NCBI RefSeq assembly: GCF_029946515.1
Contig: NZ_JARZHH010000005.1
Span: 224,575 to 288,574, forward strand
From: Polyangium sp. 6x1
Lineage (GTDB): Bacteria > Myxococcota_A > Polyangia > Polyangiales > Polyangiaceae
Direction: 5' to 3'
Length of the DNA: 64,000 bases
The notes below the pieces were generated by a model, which saw only the letters and a program-made list of their open reading frames with translations, had not been told where the DNA came from and made no database searches. Shown one piece after another: positions 16,511 through 25,576 of the stretch. Position 1 is the stretch's first letter. Every line of letters begins with the position of its first letter. Position numbers and translations under genes: made by a program.

Positions 16511-17803
16511 GTGAGCGAGGCACCCGGGATCTGGTTCGTGTATCGGTCGCACTACGAAGGGCCGCTCTCGCGTCGCGTGCGGCGCCTCGACGCTCCTTCG
16601 ATCCTCGCGTGGTTCGCCTCGAAGATGGCTGACGCCAAGAAGGCCAAGGAGCCGCAGAGCGTCTACGAGGACGAGCTCGGCGGCTACGTGTACGGGTTCG
16701 GCACGGTGTTCGAGGCCGTCGCGGAGCACGGGCTCGTGGTGCCGAAGTCGACGGCCGAGCTCGAGAAGATCCTTCGCAAGCACCTCTACGTCGAGGGAGG
16801 TCCTGAAAACACGCGCATCGACGAGCACTCGCTCCGCGTGTTGACCGACGACGACGAGGTCATGCTTGCGTACTTCTTCTTCGACGACGAGGTCGCGCGC
16901 AAGCAGCCGGAGCGGGTGTCATGGCTGCTGCACGAGGAGCCGAAGCTGCCGGAGGGCGATGCGGACGGCCCGTTCACGCCGCCCTTCGAACCGGAGCTCA
17001 TCCTGCCGCGCGGCGAAGGCGAGGGGACGACGTACGCCTGTCTGCTCACGTCCTACGACGGCGAATCGATCCCGGGCCAAGCCGTGGCGATCCCCGGCGT
17101 ACGCTTGCCCGATCTCGCGTCGCACCTGCGCACCGTGGTGCCGACGAAGAAGCCGGCATCGTGGTCGAAGGAGTGGCTCGACACGTGGCCCGTGGAGCTC
17201 AGGCTCCTGCGTGCGATGATCGAGCCGGGCCAGATCTCGATCGCGCCGGCGCTCGCGAAATGCGCGGCGTATCCGCTGCGTGAGGTCGTCGTCCAGACGA
17301 ACCACACCCTGCTCGGCGTGGGCGCGCATCACAACGCGGAGGGTGAGTTCTACAAGGTAGGGACGGCGTTCGAGCGGGGAGGGGATCCCGCGAAGGCGAT
17401 CGTGCAGGTGGGCAAGCACGCAGCGCTGTTTTGCCCGCACACGTCGAGCGCGTTCGGCCACGAGCAGTGGATCCTGTTCGACGACCGCTGGGCTGCCGCG
17501 CATCCGGCGCTCGCCGCTTCGATGTTGCGTTACGCGCACGGATGGGATCCGCTCCGCGACCCCACGCGGCCGTTGCCGGTCGAGAGCGAGGCCGAGAAGC
17601 AGGAGCGCGCCTGGAAGGAGGCGCTCGCCGGCCGCATGGACGAGAAGGCGACGCCGTACCGCACGACGGCGAGGTTTGCCCCCGGCGACCTCGTGGAGCA
17701 CACGAAGTTCGGGCGGGGTCTCGTGCGTCGCGTGGCCGACGGGAAAATCGAAGTGATTTTCAAGGACGGAGTCAGGCTCTTGGCGCACGCGATGTCGGGG
17801 TGA
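16511..17803 (+). CDS. Uncharacterised protein with C-terminal Tudor-like (UvrD/PcrA tail-type) segment
   Basis: This 430-aa soluble protein starts at GTG 16511, preceded by GGAAGGAG. The N-terminal 330 residues contain WFVYRSHYEGPLSRRVRRL, an acidic central part and WILFDDRWAAAHPALAASMLRYAHGWDPL; no family is recognised. The last 45 residues (FAPGDLVEHTKFGRGLVRRVADGKIEVIFKDGVRLLAH) match the small beta-barrel found at the end of UvrD/PcrA helicases and in many myxobacterial proteins, which mediates protein contacts. It diverges from the hybrid kinase with 165 bp between the starts and may share a control region with it. Confidence 0.7.
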   Translation: MSEAPGIWFVYRSHYEGPLSRRVRRLDAPSILAWFASKMADAKKAKEPQSVYEDELGGYVYGFGTVFEAVAEHGLVVPKSTAELEKILRKHLYVEGGPENTRIDEHSLRVLTDDDEVMLAYFFFDDEVARKQPERVSWLLHEEPKLPEGDADGPFTPPFEPELILPRGEGEGTTYACLLTSYDGESIPGQAVAIPGVRLPDLASHLRTVVPTKKPASWSKEWLDTWPVELRLLRAMIEPGQISIAPALAKCAAYPLREVVVQTNHTLLGVGAHHNAEGEFYKVGTAFERGGDPAKAIVQVGKHAALFCPHTSSAFGHEQWILFDDRWAAAHPALAASMLRYAHGWDPLRDPTRPLPVESEAEKQERAWKEALAGRMDEKATPYRTTARFAPGDLVEHTKFGRGLVRRVADGKIEVIFKDGVRLLAHAMSG

Positions 17804-17922
17804 GGCGAAGCGCCGAGACCACCGGCGCTCCCGCTTCTGCTTCCGCTCCGACCTTCGCCCGTTTGGCGAGGGTAGCCAGATTGCTGGGCGCTCGCTAGCA
17901 TCGGCCCGCGCAGAGCAAGTTG

Positions 17923-20835
17923 ATGAAGAAGGAACACGTCACGAAGACCGCGCCCCGGTGGTTCGATCCATCCTCGCCGGTGAGCATCGCCATGCGGGAC
18001 GCGCGTGTGTCCCGCCGCGACGGGCGTGGGCTCATGTCGCTCAGCGAGGCGCGGCGCCTCGTCGAGCCGGCCGAGGTCTTCCGCAAAGGAGAGGGCCGTT
18101 CGGCCGGAGGGACGATGGTGTTCGAGAGCGACCGCGTGTGGGCGGCGCTCTTGTCGCTCGAGGACGCGGCCGAGTTCGTGAAGCACGGGCAGCGCATCCG
18201 CTGGGAGTTCCAGGTGCGCGGCCGCGACAACACCGCGCTCCACGATCGTTACGGAGACGGGATCCTGCCCTGGATCGAGAGCCGCATCGAAGGCGACGGC
18301 GCGCTCACGAACGTGCCGTGGTGCGTCGTGCCGTGCCTGCTCGCGATCGGGACGCGCGAGGCGCTCGAGGTCGCGCTGCGCGCGCGATCGGTCGTGGAGC
18401 TCGCGGGCACGGGCAGCGAGATCGAGGCTGAGGACAGTGATCTCGCGGCCGACGCGTCCGCGCCTTCCGAGGACGACGGCGACGACGACGAGGACGACGA
18501 CGACGAGGACGACGACGACGACGACGATCCGGGTGCCGACGAGGACGAGGACGAGGAGCGCGCCCACGCCGACGCCGCCACGAAGGACGACGGCCTCGAC
18601 GTGGCGCGGCGGTGGATGACGCGTCATCCGGACGCCTACGGCGCGCTCGCGACGCTCGCGGACGAGGGGAACACGCGCGCGGCGGAGCTCTTGCGGGATC
18701 GCGCCGCGGCGCTCGGCGGCGTGGTGCGCGAGGCGATCGAGGCCGCGCTCGGCGAGGAGGCCGCGAAGCGGATCGCCGAGCAGTTCAACCTGCCGCGGAC
18801 GCGTTTGCCCGAGGAGGTGGAGCGGCTGCTCGCCGAGTCCGAGGCGATCGACGAGCCGCGTGGTCCGCTCTGGAGCATCGCGGAGCTCGACGAGGCCGCG
18901 CGCCGGTTCGATCTGCCGATCTGGGACAACGCGAACTACACGACCGCGGCGATGCGGATCACGGGGTACGCGTCGCAGAAGGGCGACGCGCTCGTCGTCG
19001 AGCAGATCCTCCACCACCCGGGATCCGGCGTGCTCGCGTGCTGGGAGCTCTCGGCGTACGGGCCCGGCGCGGGCAAACGTTCGGGCCGCGACGACGAGCT
19101 CATCGACGCGGCGCGCGACGAGCTGCAGAGCGTGGAGATCGACGCGGACGACTACGTCGACGGCATCACGAACCAGATCGTCCTGCTCGGCGAGCGCGAC
19201 GAGAAGGGTCGGCCCACCGCGGGATCCGACGGTCCGCGCATCGTGCCGCTGCCGCTGCCGTCGGACGACATGAGCGTGCACGTCAAGCGCGCCGCGGTGC
19301 GGCAGAAGGGCGATCCGCTGCGCGCGAGTTACCGCCTCCCGCGTGCGTTCGCGGCGCTGCCGGAGGCCTCGCGCGAGCCGCTCCGGCTCGTGACGCCTGC
19401 CGAGGCGCTCGTCGTGGATCTGTGCCGCCGGCATCGCGACGCGATCTTCGCGGCCGATCGTGATCTGCGCGTGGCCGCGGCGATCCCGCAAGGCGCGACG
19501 CGGCTCTTCTCGTTCGACGATTTCGAGCACGTCGCCGCGGGCGAGCCGGCGTCGCGCTCGATGGATCTCGTGGCGATGGTCGAGGCGCTGCGCGCGCGGC
19601 GCAAGATCACGCGCCTGCCGGGCGTGGCGAACGCGCGGCCCGAGTGCTGGATCCCCGGCGCGGCCGAGCTTCGCAGCTATGCGGGCGGCGACGCGTGGGC
19701 CGAGGGCGATGATCCGATCGAGCCGGAGACGCCGGCCGCGGGCGTCGGCGTGACGCCGTACTGGAGCCTCACGATCGCGCGCGGTTTTCCGCATGGCGTG
19801 TGGCTCTTGCACGGCGCGGCGCAGAACAAGAAGGGGCAGGCGGAGCAGGCGATCCTGCACCTCACGAACGCGTCGTCGCCCGTCGTGCGCCTGTTCTGGC
19901 CGCGCCGGACGGCGTGCATGTGGGCGCGTGTCTGCGGCCTCGCCGAGCGCAAGTGGGTGACGGGGGATCGCGGCGTGCTCACGGCCTCGAAGAACGATCG
20001 CATGCTCTACGCGGCCGAGGCGCGCAAGCTCGTGGAGAACTTCGTCCTGCGGCCGTGGAGCGTGCCCGCGCACGTGGGCACGGAGTTCGTGCTCTTGCTG
20101 GAGGCGCTCGTCGGCGGGCGCGAGACGGTCGAGGCGTTCGTCGCGGCCCTCGGAAAGCTCTCGCCGGAGGCGTGGGCGTCCGACAGGGCGGCGCTCGCGA
20201 GCGCGATCTTCGAGCTCGGCTTCGTCTTGCGTCGCGTGGAGGGGCCGCGCGGCCCGCTGCGCGAACGGCTCGCGCCTGTGTGGCGGTCGGGACAAACGGG
20301 CGAGGCGCCGCGCATGCTCGACCTCGTGCTCCACGGCCGCGCAGGGGCCGAGCGCAGCGCGCGGTGCGAGCTCGATCTCGCGCACGTCGCGAATGATCCG
20401 ACGTGGGTCCGCGACAAACTCGTCGATCGCAAGACGGCGGCGTCGGCGCCCGACGTGTTCCTGGTGTCGCTCGCGGGCGAGGAGATGCTCGGCAAGTACG
20501 AGGCGCGCATCCCCAAGGTGACGGACGCGGCGTGGGTGGGCAGTCAGCTCGCGCGGCTCGCGTCGGCGCGGGTGGTCGGGATGGCGCTCGCGCTCTACGC
20601 CGATCGGCCCGAGGCGCGCGCGGCGATCTCGCAGGCCCTCTTCGAGCGACCGGAGATCCGCGCCGAGATCGAGGCGAACCAGCGGGGCCCGCAAGCCAAG
20701 ATCGCGAAGGCGCTGCTCACCGCGCTCGACGAGCGGGACGAGCGCGCCTACGCGCGGCGGCAGGGCGCGCCGGACGACGAGGAGGACGACGACGAGGAGG
20801 ACGACGAGGACGAGGGCGACGACGACGAGGCGTAG
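17923..20835 (+). CDS. Large acidic-linker protein, function unknown
   Basis: This 970-aa protein is without signal peptide or membrane segment. It has an N-terminal domain (to about 150), a long Asp/Glu tract (about 165-215, including a run of GAC codons), a central region from about 230 with helical, HEAT-like spacing, and a second Asp/Glu tail (last 25 residues). Visible local motifs (RMDLVAMVEALRARRKIT, YWSLTIARGFPHGVWLLHGA, VRLFWPRRTACMWARVCGLAERKW) do not match any family I know. The acidic stretches suggest interaction with basic proteins or avoidance of nucleic acids. It follows the gene at 16511 by 119 bp on the same strand and may be co-transcribed. Confidence 0.72.
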   Translation: MKKEHVTKTAPRWFDPSSPVSIAMRDARVSRRDGRGLMSLSEARRLVEPAEVFRKGEGRSAGGTMVFESDRVWAALLSLEDAAEFVKHGQRIRWEFQVRGRDNTALHDRYGDGILPWIESRIEGDGALTNVPWCVVPCLLAIGTREALEVALRARSVVELAGTGSEIEAEDSDLAADASAPSEDDGDDDEDDDDEDDDDDDDPGADEDEDEERAHADAATKDDGLDVARRWMTRHPDAYGALATLADEGNTRAAELLRDRAAALGGVVREAIEAALGEEAAKRIAEQFNLPRTRLPEEVERLLAESEAIDEPRGPLWSIAELDEAARRFDLPIWDNANYTTAAMRITGYASQKGDALVVEQILHHPGSGVLACWELSAYGPGAGKRSGRDDELIDAARDELQSVEIDADDYVDGITNQIVLLGERDEKGRPTAGSDGPRIVPLPLPSDDMSVHVKRAAVRQKGDPLRASYRLPRAFAALPEASREPLRLVTPAEALVVDLCRRHRDAIFAADRDLRVAAAIPQGATRLFSFDDFEHVAAGEPASRSMDLVAMVEALRARRKITRLPGVANARPECWIPGAAELRSYAGGDAWAEGDDPIEPETPAAGVGVTPYWSLTIARGFPHGVWLLHGAAQNKKGQAEQAILHLTNASSPVVRLFWPRRTACMWARVCGLAERKWVTGDRGVLTASKNDRMLYAAEARKLVENFVLRPWSVPAHVGTEFVLLLEALVGGRETVEAFVAALGKLSPEAWASDRAALASAIFELGFVLRRVEGPRGPLRERLAPVWRSGQTGEAPRMLDLVLHGRAGAERSARCELDLAHVANDPTWVRDKLVDRKTAASAPDVFLVSLAGEEMLGKYEARIPKVTDAAWVGSQLARLASARVVGMALALYADRPEARAAISQALFERPEIRAEIEANQRGPQAKIAKALLTALDERDERAYARRQGAPDDEEDDDEEDDEDEGDDDEA

Positions 20836-20838
20836 CCG

Positions 20839-21402
20839 TCAGGGCGCTCCGCTCAAAAACTCCTGCTCCAGCAAGCCGTAGATGGCCGAGTCCGTGAACT
20901 TGCCGTCGTGGAACCAGTTCTCGCGCATGAGGGCGTCGCGCTTGAAGCCGAGCTTCTCGAGGACGCGTCGCGAGGCCTGGTTCTCCGGGTCGATGGTCGC
21001 TTCGACCCGGTGCAGCTCCATCTCCGTGAAGCCGTAGCGAAGGATGGGCCGGAGCGCCTCGACCATGAGGCCGCGGCCCCAGTACTCGGGCGCGAGCTCG
21101 TAGCCGATCTCCGAGCAGCGGTGCGGCTTGTTCCAGCGCCAGAAGCCGCACGTCCCTGCCAGCTCGCCGGTGTCCTTCAGCGAGAGGACCCACCGGATGG
21201 CCGTGACGTCGCGTTGCGCGTCGAACACGGTGCCGAGGAGTTTCTCGGTCTCGGCGAGGGTCGCGTGCGCGGCACGGCCGAAATACCGGACCACCTCCGG
21301 GTTCGACTGGATGCGGAAGATCGCCTCCGCGTCAGCCGGGACGAGCTCACGCAGGACGAGGCGGGGTGTTTCGAGGGTCGGAAACGGCGTGAAGGAGACC
21401 AT
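20839..21402 (-). CDS. GNAT N-acetyltransferase, RimJ/RimL type
   Basis: This 187-aa protein starts with LETPRLVLRELVPADAEAIF, the standard RimJ/RimL opening. It carries GYELAPEYWGRGLMVEALRPILRYGF, where the RGLM turn is the acetyl-CoA pyrophosphate loop, and ENQASRRVLEKLGFKRDA, the final GNAT motif. Such enzymes acetylate N-terminal amines of ribosomal proteins or small amines; the target cannot be inferred. ATG 21402 is preceded by GAAGG-like sequence on the reverse strand. It is convergent with the gene ending at 20835, with a 3-bp gap. Confidence 0.9.
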   Translation of the reverse strand: MVSFTPFPTLETPRLVLRELVPADAEAIFRIQSNPEVVRYFGRAAHATLAETEKLLGTVFDAQRDVTAIRWVLSLKDTGELAGTCGFWRWNKPHRCSEIGYELAPEYWGRGLMVEALRPILRYGFTEMELHRVEATIDPENQASRRVLEKLGFKRDALMRENWFHDGKFTDSAIYGLLEQEFLSGAP

Positions 21403-21457
21403 GGGGGGCGAGGAGGCTCCCACCTTTCCGTGACCCCAGCAACGGCGCCGCGTCGGC

Positions 21458-21490
21458 GTTGCACGATCGCGACGCGTGCTGTTGCACGAT
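21458..21490. promoter_or_regulatory. Two direct repeats GTTGCACGAT in the divergent 21403-21726 gap
   Basis: GTTGCACGAT occurs at 21458-21467 and 21481-21490, start-to-start distance 23 bp (about two helical turns, so on the same face). The 324-bp gap separates the divergent acetyltransferase and DUF4846 genes and is less GC-biased around the repeats. This is the usual arrangement of a direct-repeat operator, but no regulator gene is adjacent. Confidence 0.35.
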
Positions 21491-21726
21491 TGAAAGTCTG
21501 CCCGGAAGAACCTGTCTTCAAATGCCCGGATCGACGCTGGAAAGGTGTTGGCCCAGCGCGTGCAATGTCCATGGGCAGAGCGCCTGCTCCGGCCGCCCCC
21601 CCCCGCCGTAGAGTAGGCGCTCTGCTTTTTGTCTCCTCGACAGCACGCGCGAGCGCGGGCGGGGCGAGAGCAGGTCACACTTCCGAGCGCCCGTTCGACA
21701 CGGCGAGGATGCGGAAGGAGATGACC

Positions 21727-22713
21727 ATGCGGTGGACCCTCGCGCTTCTCGGTTCGCTCTCGGCATGCACGGCGCTCGGACCGACGGGCGCGGAGCCTCG
21801 GCGGGACGCGGAAGACACCAGCGCGCACCCCGATCCTGCCCGCCCGCTTCCCGTGGCGAGCGCAGAGGCCCGCGGGCCGGCGAGCCCGGCACCCGCGGGC
21901 GCGGCTCTGGCGGACATCTTCGGAAAGTACCCGTGGCTCGAGGGCGGAGCCGCGGGCATGCCGGCACCGGTCGACACGCTCGAAAAACGTTTCGCGCCCC
22001 CGCCCGGCTTCACCCGCGTCTCCCTCGCCCCGGACGGCTTCGGCGCGTTTCTGCGCACCTTGCCGCTCGCCGCAAAGGGCACGCCGGTCAAGTCCTACCG
22101 CGGCGACGAGATTCGCGCGGACGGGCACCCGAACGTCGCCGCCGTCGTGGCCATCGACGTCGGCAAGGCGGACCTCCAGCAATGCGCCGACGCAATCGTC
22201 CGGCTGCACGCGGAGTGGCGCTGGTCGCGCGGGCACCGCGACCATGCGTACCGCACGGCGAGCGGCACGAAGCTCGAATTTCAGCGCTACGCCTCGGGCC
22301 AACGGATCCGCGCCTCTGGCAATCGGATCGAGCTCGTCCCGTCGGCGAAGCGCGCCGCTCCGACGCACGCGCTCTTCCGGACCTGGCTCGACGACGTGTT
22401 TGGCTGGACCAACACGGGCGCCCTCGCGCGGGACGGCGAGCGCGTGGCCCTGGGAGAGCTTCGCCCCGGCGACTTTTTCGTGCTGACGGGCGTGCCGTTC
22501 GGCCACACGGTCCTCGTCCTCGACATGGCGAAGGACGCGGCCGGGCGCCGCGCGGTCCTGCTCGGCCAGAGCTTCGTGCCTGCGCAGAACGTCCACGTGC
22601 TCCGCCCCGAGCCCGCGAGCGTGTGGTTCGTCCTCGACGAGGCAGCGGGCGCGATCACGACCCCGTTCTGGGATCCATTCCCGTTCGATTCGCTCCGCCG
22701 TTTGCCCGAGTAG
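21727..22713 (+). CDS. DUF4846 lipoprotein
   Basis: This 328-aa lipoprotein has Cys14 in the lipobox (SLSAC) followed by a Pro/Ala tether. From about residue 85 the DUF4846 signature is clear: PPGFTRVSLAPDGFGAFLRTLPLAAKGTPVKSYRG, then VAAVVAIDVGKADLQQCADAIVRLHAEW, and near the end RPGDFFVLTGVPFGHTVLVLDMA with GQSFVPAQNVHVL. The domain is found in secreted proteins of Bacteroidetes and myxobacteria and has no proven reaction; the GHTVLVLDMA segment resembles an NlpC/P60-like fold. AAGGAG sits 6 nt before ATG 21727. The last 59 nt overlap the convergent esterase gene. Confidence 0.85.
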   Translation: MRWTLALLGSLSACTALGPTGAEPRRDAEDTSAHPDPARPLPVASAEARGPASPAPAGAALADIFGKYPWLEGGAAGMPAPVDTLEKRFAPPPGFTRVSLAPDGFGAFLRTLPLAAKGTPVKSYRGDEIRADGHPNVAAVVAIDVGKADLQQCADAIVRLHAEWRWSRGHRDHAYRTASGTKLEFQRYASGQRIRASGNRIELVPSAKRAAPTHALFRTWLDDVFGWTNTGALARDGERVALGELRPGDFFVLTGVPFGHTVLVLDMAKDAAGRRAVLLGQSFVPAQNVHVLRPEPASVWFVLDEAAGAITTPFWDPFPFDSLRRLPE

Positions 22714-23674
22714 GACGGCGCCGAAGGCGGCCCCAGAGGAGCGCAAGGGCCGACGGAATGGCGATCCATTCGTAGGCCGGGGGGCGTTCGCCCATTCGGC
22801 ATCCGCAAAGAGCAGCCGGCGGCGGCGTGGTTTGCGGAGGCGTTTGCGGCGGCGGAGGCGTTTGCGGCGTTGTTTGCGGCGTTGTTTGCGGCGTCATTGG
22901 CGGCGGATCCGGCGTGACCAACTCGGCCTTGCAGGCCCGCGGCCGCGCGACGAGCCAATCGAGCAGGCTGTCGGCTTTCCCTTTCGCGCCGAGCGCCCGC
23001 CACTCGCCGGCGTGATCCTTGCCGGGCAAGAGGTCCCACGTCACGTCACGCGAGCAAGCGGCGACGCGCTCGTGCAGCCCCCGAGCGAGGTGGTGCAGCG
23101 GGTTCCGGTCGCCAACCAGAAAATAGGCCGGCGGCGCGCACGTCGGATTCGGCTCCGGCGCGCACGCGCTGTCCCGCGGCGGCATGCCCCCGCCGACGAA
23201 CACCACCGCCGCATACCGCGCCCCGAGCCGCGCCCAGTTCCACCCGAGGAACGACGCGCCCCCCGACCACCCCGCGATCCACACCCGATCCACGTCGATC
23301 CCGTACTCGCGGCCGATCGCGTCGATCTGCGCCTCGATCCACCCGGGCGGGTCCCCCTCGGACCATTGCCAATAGCTCCCGACCCGGCATCCCTCCGCCC
23401 TCGGGCACATCGGCGCGAACAGCGCCACGCCGCGCGCGGCGGCGGCCGCGACGAACGGCGATGAATCCCGCTCCACGAGCGGCGTCTTGCCGCCGGGCGC
23501 GTCTCCATGCAGCACCACGAGCAGCGGAGACTTCGTCGCTCCCTCGGGCGGTGGATCGAAGAGGCACCCTTTGCAGGGATATCCCACGCGGCGACGCGGG
23601 TTTGCCCCGGCCGCACCTCCGGCGAGGACGACGAGCGCGAGCGTGGTGGCGGCGAGGACGCGGGCCTTCCTCAT
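22655..23674 (-). CDS. Secreted alpha/beta-hydrolase (PHB depolymerase/LpqC-like) with MYXO-CTERM-like anchor
   Basis: This 339-aa protein has a signal peptide (1-23), a hydrolase core with LLVVLHGDAPGGK (oxyanion region), nucleophile Ser137 in GWSGG, an Asp candidate in VGDRNPLHH and His in GKDHAGEW. A Pro/Thr/Gln-repeat linker follows (PQTTPQTTPQTPPPP), then ALCGCRMGERPP, a hydrophobic span IAIPSALALLW and GRLRRRPTR. Cys-rich turn, one membrane span and a basic end form the layout of the MYXO-CTERM sorting tail, although about 15 residues extend past the basic cluster. The likely role is a surface-attached esterase. The 3' end overlaps the DUF4846 gene. Confidence 0.82.
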   Translation of the reverse strand: MRKARVLAATTLALVVLAGGAAGANPRRRVGYPCKGCLFDPPPEGATKSPLLVVLHGDAPGGKTPLVERDSSPFVAAAAARGVALFAPMCPRAEGCRVGSYWQWSEGDPPGWIEAQIDAIGREYGIDVDRVWIAGWSGGASFLGWNWARLGARYAAVVFVGGGMPPRDSACAPEPNPTCAPPAYFLVGDRNPLHHLARGLHERVAACSRDVTWDLLPGKDHAGEWRALGAKGKADSLLDWLVARPRACKAELVTPDPPPMTPQTTPQTTPQTPPPPQTPPQTTPPPAALCGCRMGERPPAYEWIAIPSALALLWGRLRRRPTRANGGANRTGMDPRTGS

Positions 23675-23723
23675 GCAGCCGGCCGAGGATACCTGATCCG
23701 CGCGTCCCCCTGGGGCGCCGCGA

Positions 23724-24119
23724 TCACTCGCCGTTCAGCGTGTAGAGGTAGGCCGCGATGTCCTTCGCTTCCTGCTCGCTCACGCCGAGGGTCGGCATCT
23801 TCGTGCGTGGATCGAGGTCGGTCGGGCGACGGATCCACTTGATGAGGCTGTCCGGGGTGTTCGGCGCGACGTGCGCGATGTCGCCCCGGTTCGCAAAGCC
23901 CCAGAGCGGGTGCGACTCCTTGCCGATCGCCCCCTCGACGCCCGGGATGAGGTGGCAGGCGCCGCACGCGTACTTCTTGATCGCCGCGCGACCTCGCTCG
24001 GCGTCCCCGCCGGCCACCTCGCGCGGCGGCGCCGGCTTCGACTTGCACGCGACGAGCGCCCCGGGCGCGGCGAGCGCGAGGAGGAGCAGGAAAGACCGAT
24101 ACCGTCGTGACAAAACCAC
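23724..24119 (-). CDS. Lipoprotein cytochrome c, single haem
   Basis: This 131-aa protein starts at GTG 24119 with GGGAGA upstream. Lipobox Cys25 (LVAC) is followed by a short charged tether. One class I cytochrome c domain follows with Cys52-x-x-Cys55-His56 (CGACH) and probable axial Met108 in RTKMPTLG, ending in the usual C-terminal helix (EQEAKDIAAYLYTLNGE). It probably carries electrons at the membrane surface facing the periplasm. No oxidase or dehydrogenase lies next to it, so its partner is unknown. Confidence 0.88.
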   Translation of the reverse strand: MVLSRRYRSFLLLLALAAPGALVACKSKPAPPREVAGGDAERGRAAIKKYACGACHLIPGVEGAIGKESHPLWGFANRGDIAHVAPNTPDSLIKWIRRPTDLDPRTKMPTLGVSEQEAKDIAAYLYTLNGE

Positions 24120-24303
24120 CAGATCTCCCGTGCCGCCTCGGTCATCTGCGACGAGGCGCGCCTTCGATAGGGGCCCCGAGGACGGCCGGCAAGCTAGCAC
24201 GAAGAGGTGGGGACGGAAGGCAGGCCGTGCCGGTCGATTGAGCACCTTCCAATCCGCTGGCTCGTTCGCGCGCGGATGCGGAGAAAGCTGCCATGCTTGC
24301 CGC

Positions 24304-25563
24304 ATGCTCGACCTCCTCCGCCGTCGCCCTGCGTTCCGGCGCCTCTGGGCGGCTGGTACCATCTCGCTCGTCGGCGACTGGCTCGCGTTCGTCGCCGTGA
24401 GCCGGCTGGCGCTGGACCACGGCGGAGGCGAGATCGCGCTCGTGGGCGTCTTCGCGGCCCACTCGCTCCCGCACGCGTGCCTGTCGCCCATCGCGGGGTT
24501 CGTCGCCGACCGGTTCGACCGGCGCCGCTTGCTCGTCGGCATTCCTCTGGTCCAGGCCGCCTTCACGCTCGCCATGGTGCTCGCGGCGGCGCGGGGCGAG
24601 CTCGTGGCGCTCCAGGCCCTCGTGCTCGTGCGCTCGGCGTTCACGGCCTTCATGGTCCCGGCCGAGACGGCGGCGCTGCGCCACACGGTCGAGCCGCCGG
24701 AGCTCCTCCGGGCGAACGCCATCGTCTCGGGGACGTGGAGCGTCACGTTCGTCGCGGGCATGGCACTCGGCGGCGTGCTCGCCGCGCTCGGGCCCGTGCC
24801 CGCGATCCTCGCGGACACGTTCTCCTTCCTCCTCGCCGCGTCGATCGCCGCGGGGCTTCCTCCCATGCAGCCCGAGGGGGCCGGGGCGCCGCCGGCCGCC
24901 GGCGTCTGGGGGCTCGTACGGGCCGTACCGCGGGATCTCTGGGATGCGCTCGGGCATGCCCGCGCGCGACCGGCGCTCTTCCGGGCCGTCTTCTCGAAGG
25001 TGCCCGCGGCGCTCGCGGGCGGCATGGGCTGGGTCACGCTGAACCTCGTCGCGGATCGGGCGGCGCCGTTTGGCGAGGCCGCCCTTTCTCTCGGGATCTT
25101 GCAATCGGTGCGAGGGGCGGGGACGGGCCTCGGCCCGCTCGGCATCTCGCTCTTCACGCGGGGGAACGAACCCGGGCGGGGGCTCGAGCACGCGGCGGCG
25201 CTGACCACATTCGCGGGCATCGTGGCCTTTTCGCTGGTGCAGCCCTGGCCCGCGCTTCTGCTCGTCGCCGTGCTCGTCTGGGGGATGGGCGGCGGGAGCA
25301 ACTGGGTGCTCACGAGCGCGTCCCTCCAGCGCCTCGCGCCGGACGCGATGATCGGTCGTCTGTCGAGCATCGACGATCTCGCGACCACCACGACGATGGT
25401 GGTGGGCGCCCTGATCGCGGCCTTCCTGTGCCAGGCCTCCTTCTCCCTCCAGGCGATCGGTGCGATGGCGGCGGGGGCGGGCCTCGTCGCCTGGATCGCG
25501 CTGTCGCTCCGGAGGGCGGAGGCCCCGCTCGCCATCGACAAACCCGCCCTCGAACGCGGATAG
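24304..25563 (+). CDS. Major facilitator superfamily exporter (EntS/MFS_3-like)
   Basis: This 419-aa protein has about 12 hydrophobic spans. Residues 5-60 (LLRRRPAFRRLWAAGTISLVGDWLAFVAVSRLAL) match the start of the EntS-type MFS family, and the loop GFVADRFDRRRLLVG is the MFS motif A between spans 2 and 3. A second signature-like loop is LRANAIVSGTWSVTFVAGMALGG. Such proteins export siderophores, macrolides or other small molecules. No biosynthetic genes adjoin it, so the substrate is unknown. A MITE lies 13 bp after its stop. Confidence 0.87.
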   Translation: MLDLLRRRPAFRRLWAAGTISLVGDWLAFVAVSRLALDHGGGEIALVGVFAAHSLPHACLSPIAGFVADRFDRRRLLVGIPLVQAAFTLAMVLAAARGELVALQALVLVRSAFTAFMVPAETAALRHTVEPPELLRANAIVSGTWSVTFVAGMALGGVLAALGPVPAILADTFSFLLAASIAAGLPPMQPEGAGAPPAAGVWGLVRAVPRDLWDALGHARARPALFRAVFSKVPAALAGGMGWVTLNLVADRAAPFGEAALSLGILQSVRGAGTGLGPLGISLFTRGNEPGRGLEHAAALTTFAGIVAFSLVQPWPALLLVAVLVWGMGGGSNWVLTSASLQRLAPDAMIGRLSSIDDLATTTTMVVGALIAAFLCQASFSLQAIGAMAAGAGLVAWIALSLRRAEAPLAIDKPALERG

Positions 25564-25576
25564 GCTTCGCCCCTAG

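Noticed and set aside
13433..17803. A very long plus-strand open frame antisense to the hybrid kinase
   Set aside because: High GC leaves few stop codons in opposite frames. The frame has an Arg/His/Ala-rich, motif-free composition until it reaches the true gene starting at 16511.
18475..18545. Run of GAC repeats as a microsatellite of regulatory interest
   Set aside because: It is in frame and encodes the acidic linker of the 970-aa protein.
17530..20694. Thousand-codon minus-strand open frame opposite the acidic-linker protein
   Set aside because: Codon-position bias and the Arg/Asp/His-rich translation mark it as a shadow of the plus-strand gene.
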